Origin: CAZACQ01 sp964483725
Lineage (GTDB): Bacteria > Patescibacteriota > Gracilibacteria > Absconditabacterales > Absconditicoccaceae
Length of the DNA: 9,422 nt
Assembly: GCA_964483725.1 (NCBI GenBank)
Contig: CAZACQ010000024.1
Location: 1-9,422 of the forward strand
Reading direction: 5' to 3'
Positions 9,162-9,422 of this stretch are shown in pieces. The first letter of the stretch is position 1; every line of letters starts with the position of its first letter. The position numbers and the translations under genes were made by a program. The notes beneath the pieces were generated by a model, which made no database searches, was not told the DNA's origin, and worked only from the letters and a program-made list of their open reading frames with translations.

Positions 9162-9195
9162 ATTGAAATATACAAAAAAATATGTATAATTCAAT
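9162..9195. promoter_or_regulatory. Symmetric divergent promoter region
   Basis: A 12-bp inverted repeat with one mismatch (ATTGAAATATAC 9162-9173; GTATAATTCAAT 9184-9195) separated by 10 bp. Plus strand: TTGAAA (9163-9168), 16-bp spacer, TATAAT (9185-9190), toward the Glu-rich gene at 9224. Minus strand: TTGAAT (9195-9190), 17-bp spacer, TATATT (9172-9167), toward the ZIP gene. Each arm holds the -35 of one promoter over the -10 of the other, so polymerases on the two strands would compete, and a dimeric regulator could bind the dyad. The 9122-9223 gap contains no gene. Confidence 0.65.
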
Positions 9196-9223
9196 AGATT
9201 TATATTTAATTAAAACATAAAAA

Positions 9224-9422
9224 ATGGGTATAGATAAAGCAAAAGATGTAATATATGATTCAAACTATACTGATCAAATTGAAAAATGATGACTTATAAA
9301 TTTTGATAAATCAAATTTAAATGAAACAGAAAAAGAGCAAGAAGAACAAAAGGAACAAACTAAAATAGAAGAAGGTAAAGAATGACAGGAAAATGAAGAA
9401 GGTAAAGAATGACAGGAAAATG
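9224..9422 (+). CDS. Start of a Glu/Lys-rich protein with tandem repeats (partial)
   Basis: ATG at 9224-9226 is immediately preceded by in-frame TAA AAA, so the start is fixed if the gene is real; initiation would be SD-less, about 27 nt below the predicted TSS. The first 66 codons read MGIDKAKDVIYDSNYTDQ, then a TGA-TGA pair (Gly-Gly), then a strongly acidic, Gln- and Lys-rich stretch ending in two copies of EEGKEGQEN. The frame runs off the window. No homology or domain is recognisable; low-complexity, probably disordered or coiled. There is no signal peptide in the visible start. Confidence 0.6.
9368..9421 (+). repeat. 27-bp in-frame tandem repeat, two copies before the window end
   Basis: Two identical 27-bp units (9368-9394 and 9395-9421), each coding for EEGKEGQEN with one TGA (Gly). 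The identity at DNA level, including wobble positions, suggests recent duplication by slippage. The number of copies beyond the window is unknown. Confidence 0.9.

Noticed and set aside
9368..9421. CRISPR array
   Set aside because: The copies are directly adjacent with no spacers and keep an open frame, so they are a coding tandem repeat.
184..9422. Mycoplasma-type code (TGA = Trp)
   Set aside because: TGA sits on invariant glycines of LSGGQ and HNxPEG, while TGG supplies Trp.

Overview
This AT-rich window (roughly three quarters A+T by eye) comes from a bacterium that reads UGA as glycine (genetic code 25), as in Gracilibacteria (BD1-5), Absconditabacteria (SR1) and relatives in the Candidate Phyla Radiation. 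Under the standard code every gene here is chopped into short fragments. With TGA as glycine, long reading frames open and invariant family glycines fall exactly on TGA: the ABC signature LSGGQ of the ATPase (first G), both HN(F/I)PEG motifs of the ZIP transporter, and the G of many YD repeats (e.g. YDNNGN, YEYNELGQ). TGG is used separately for tryptophan, so the Mycoplasma-type code (TGA = Trp) does not fit. I cannot tell from this window which of the two phyla it is.

Layout, right to left on the minus strand: (1) a 283-aa ZupT-like ZIP metal transporter (9121-8270); (2) 4 bp later, a 355-aa polytopic glycosyltransferase-4 (WecA/MraY-type) polyprenyl-phosphate sugar-phosphate transferase (8265-7198); (3) a 185-aa protein with a possible GNAT-like C-terminal half (7163-6606); (4) an 881-aa SbcC/Rad50-type coiled-coil ATPase without a zinc hook (6536-3891). 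These four are closely spaced and probably cotranscribed, with a possible extra promoter before the ATPase. (5) After a 194-bp gap containing a sigma70-like promoter comes a secreted YD-repeat (Rhs-like) surface protein (3696 down to about 230). It is interrupted by a -1 frameshift near 3352-3369, has no recognisable Rhs core, and ends in an unrelated tail of about 160 residues that seems to contain a second frameshift near 300-336. A terminator-like hairpin lies at 118-147. At the right edge a Glu-rich gene starts on the plus strand (9224 onward) and runs out of the window within a 27-bp in-frame tandem repeat; it is divergent from the ZIP gene across a promoter region with strong dyad symmetry.

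Functionally the window mixes envelope functions (surface YD-repeat protein, lipid-linked glycan initiation, metal uptake) with a DNA-repair-type ATPase. CPR bacteria of these lineages are reported to live attached to other bacteria, so the YD-repeat protein is a reasonable candidate for a contact or adhesion factor; that role is inference. The most unusual items are the recoded UGA in catalytic and structural motifs, the interrupted YD-repeat gene with its core-less tail, the hook-less SbcC-like ATPase next to an uncharacterised 185-aa protein, and the symmetric divergent promoter.
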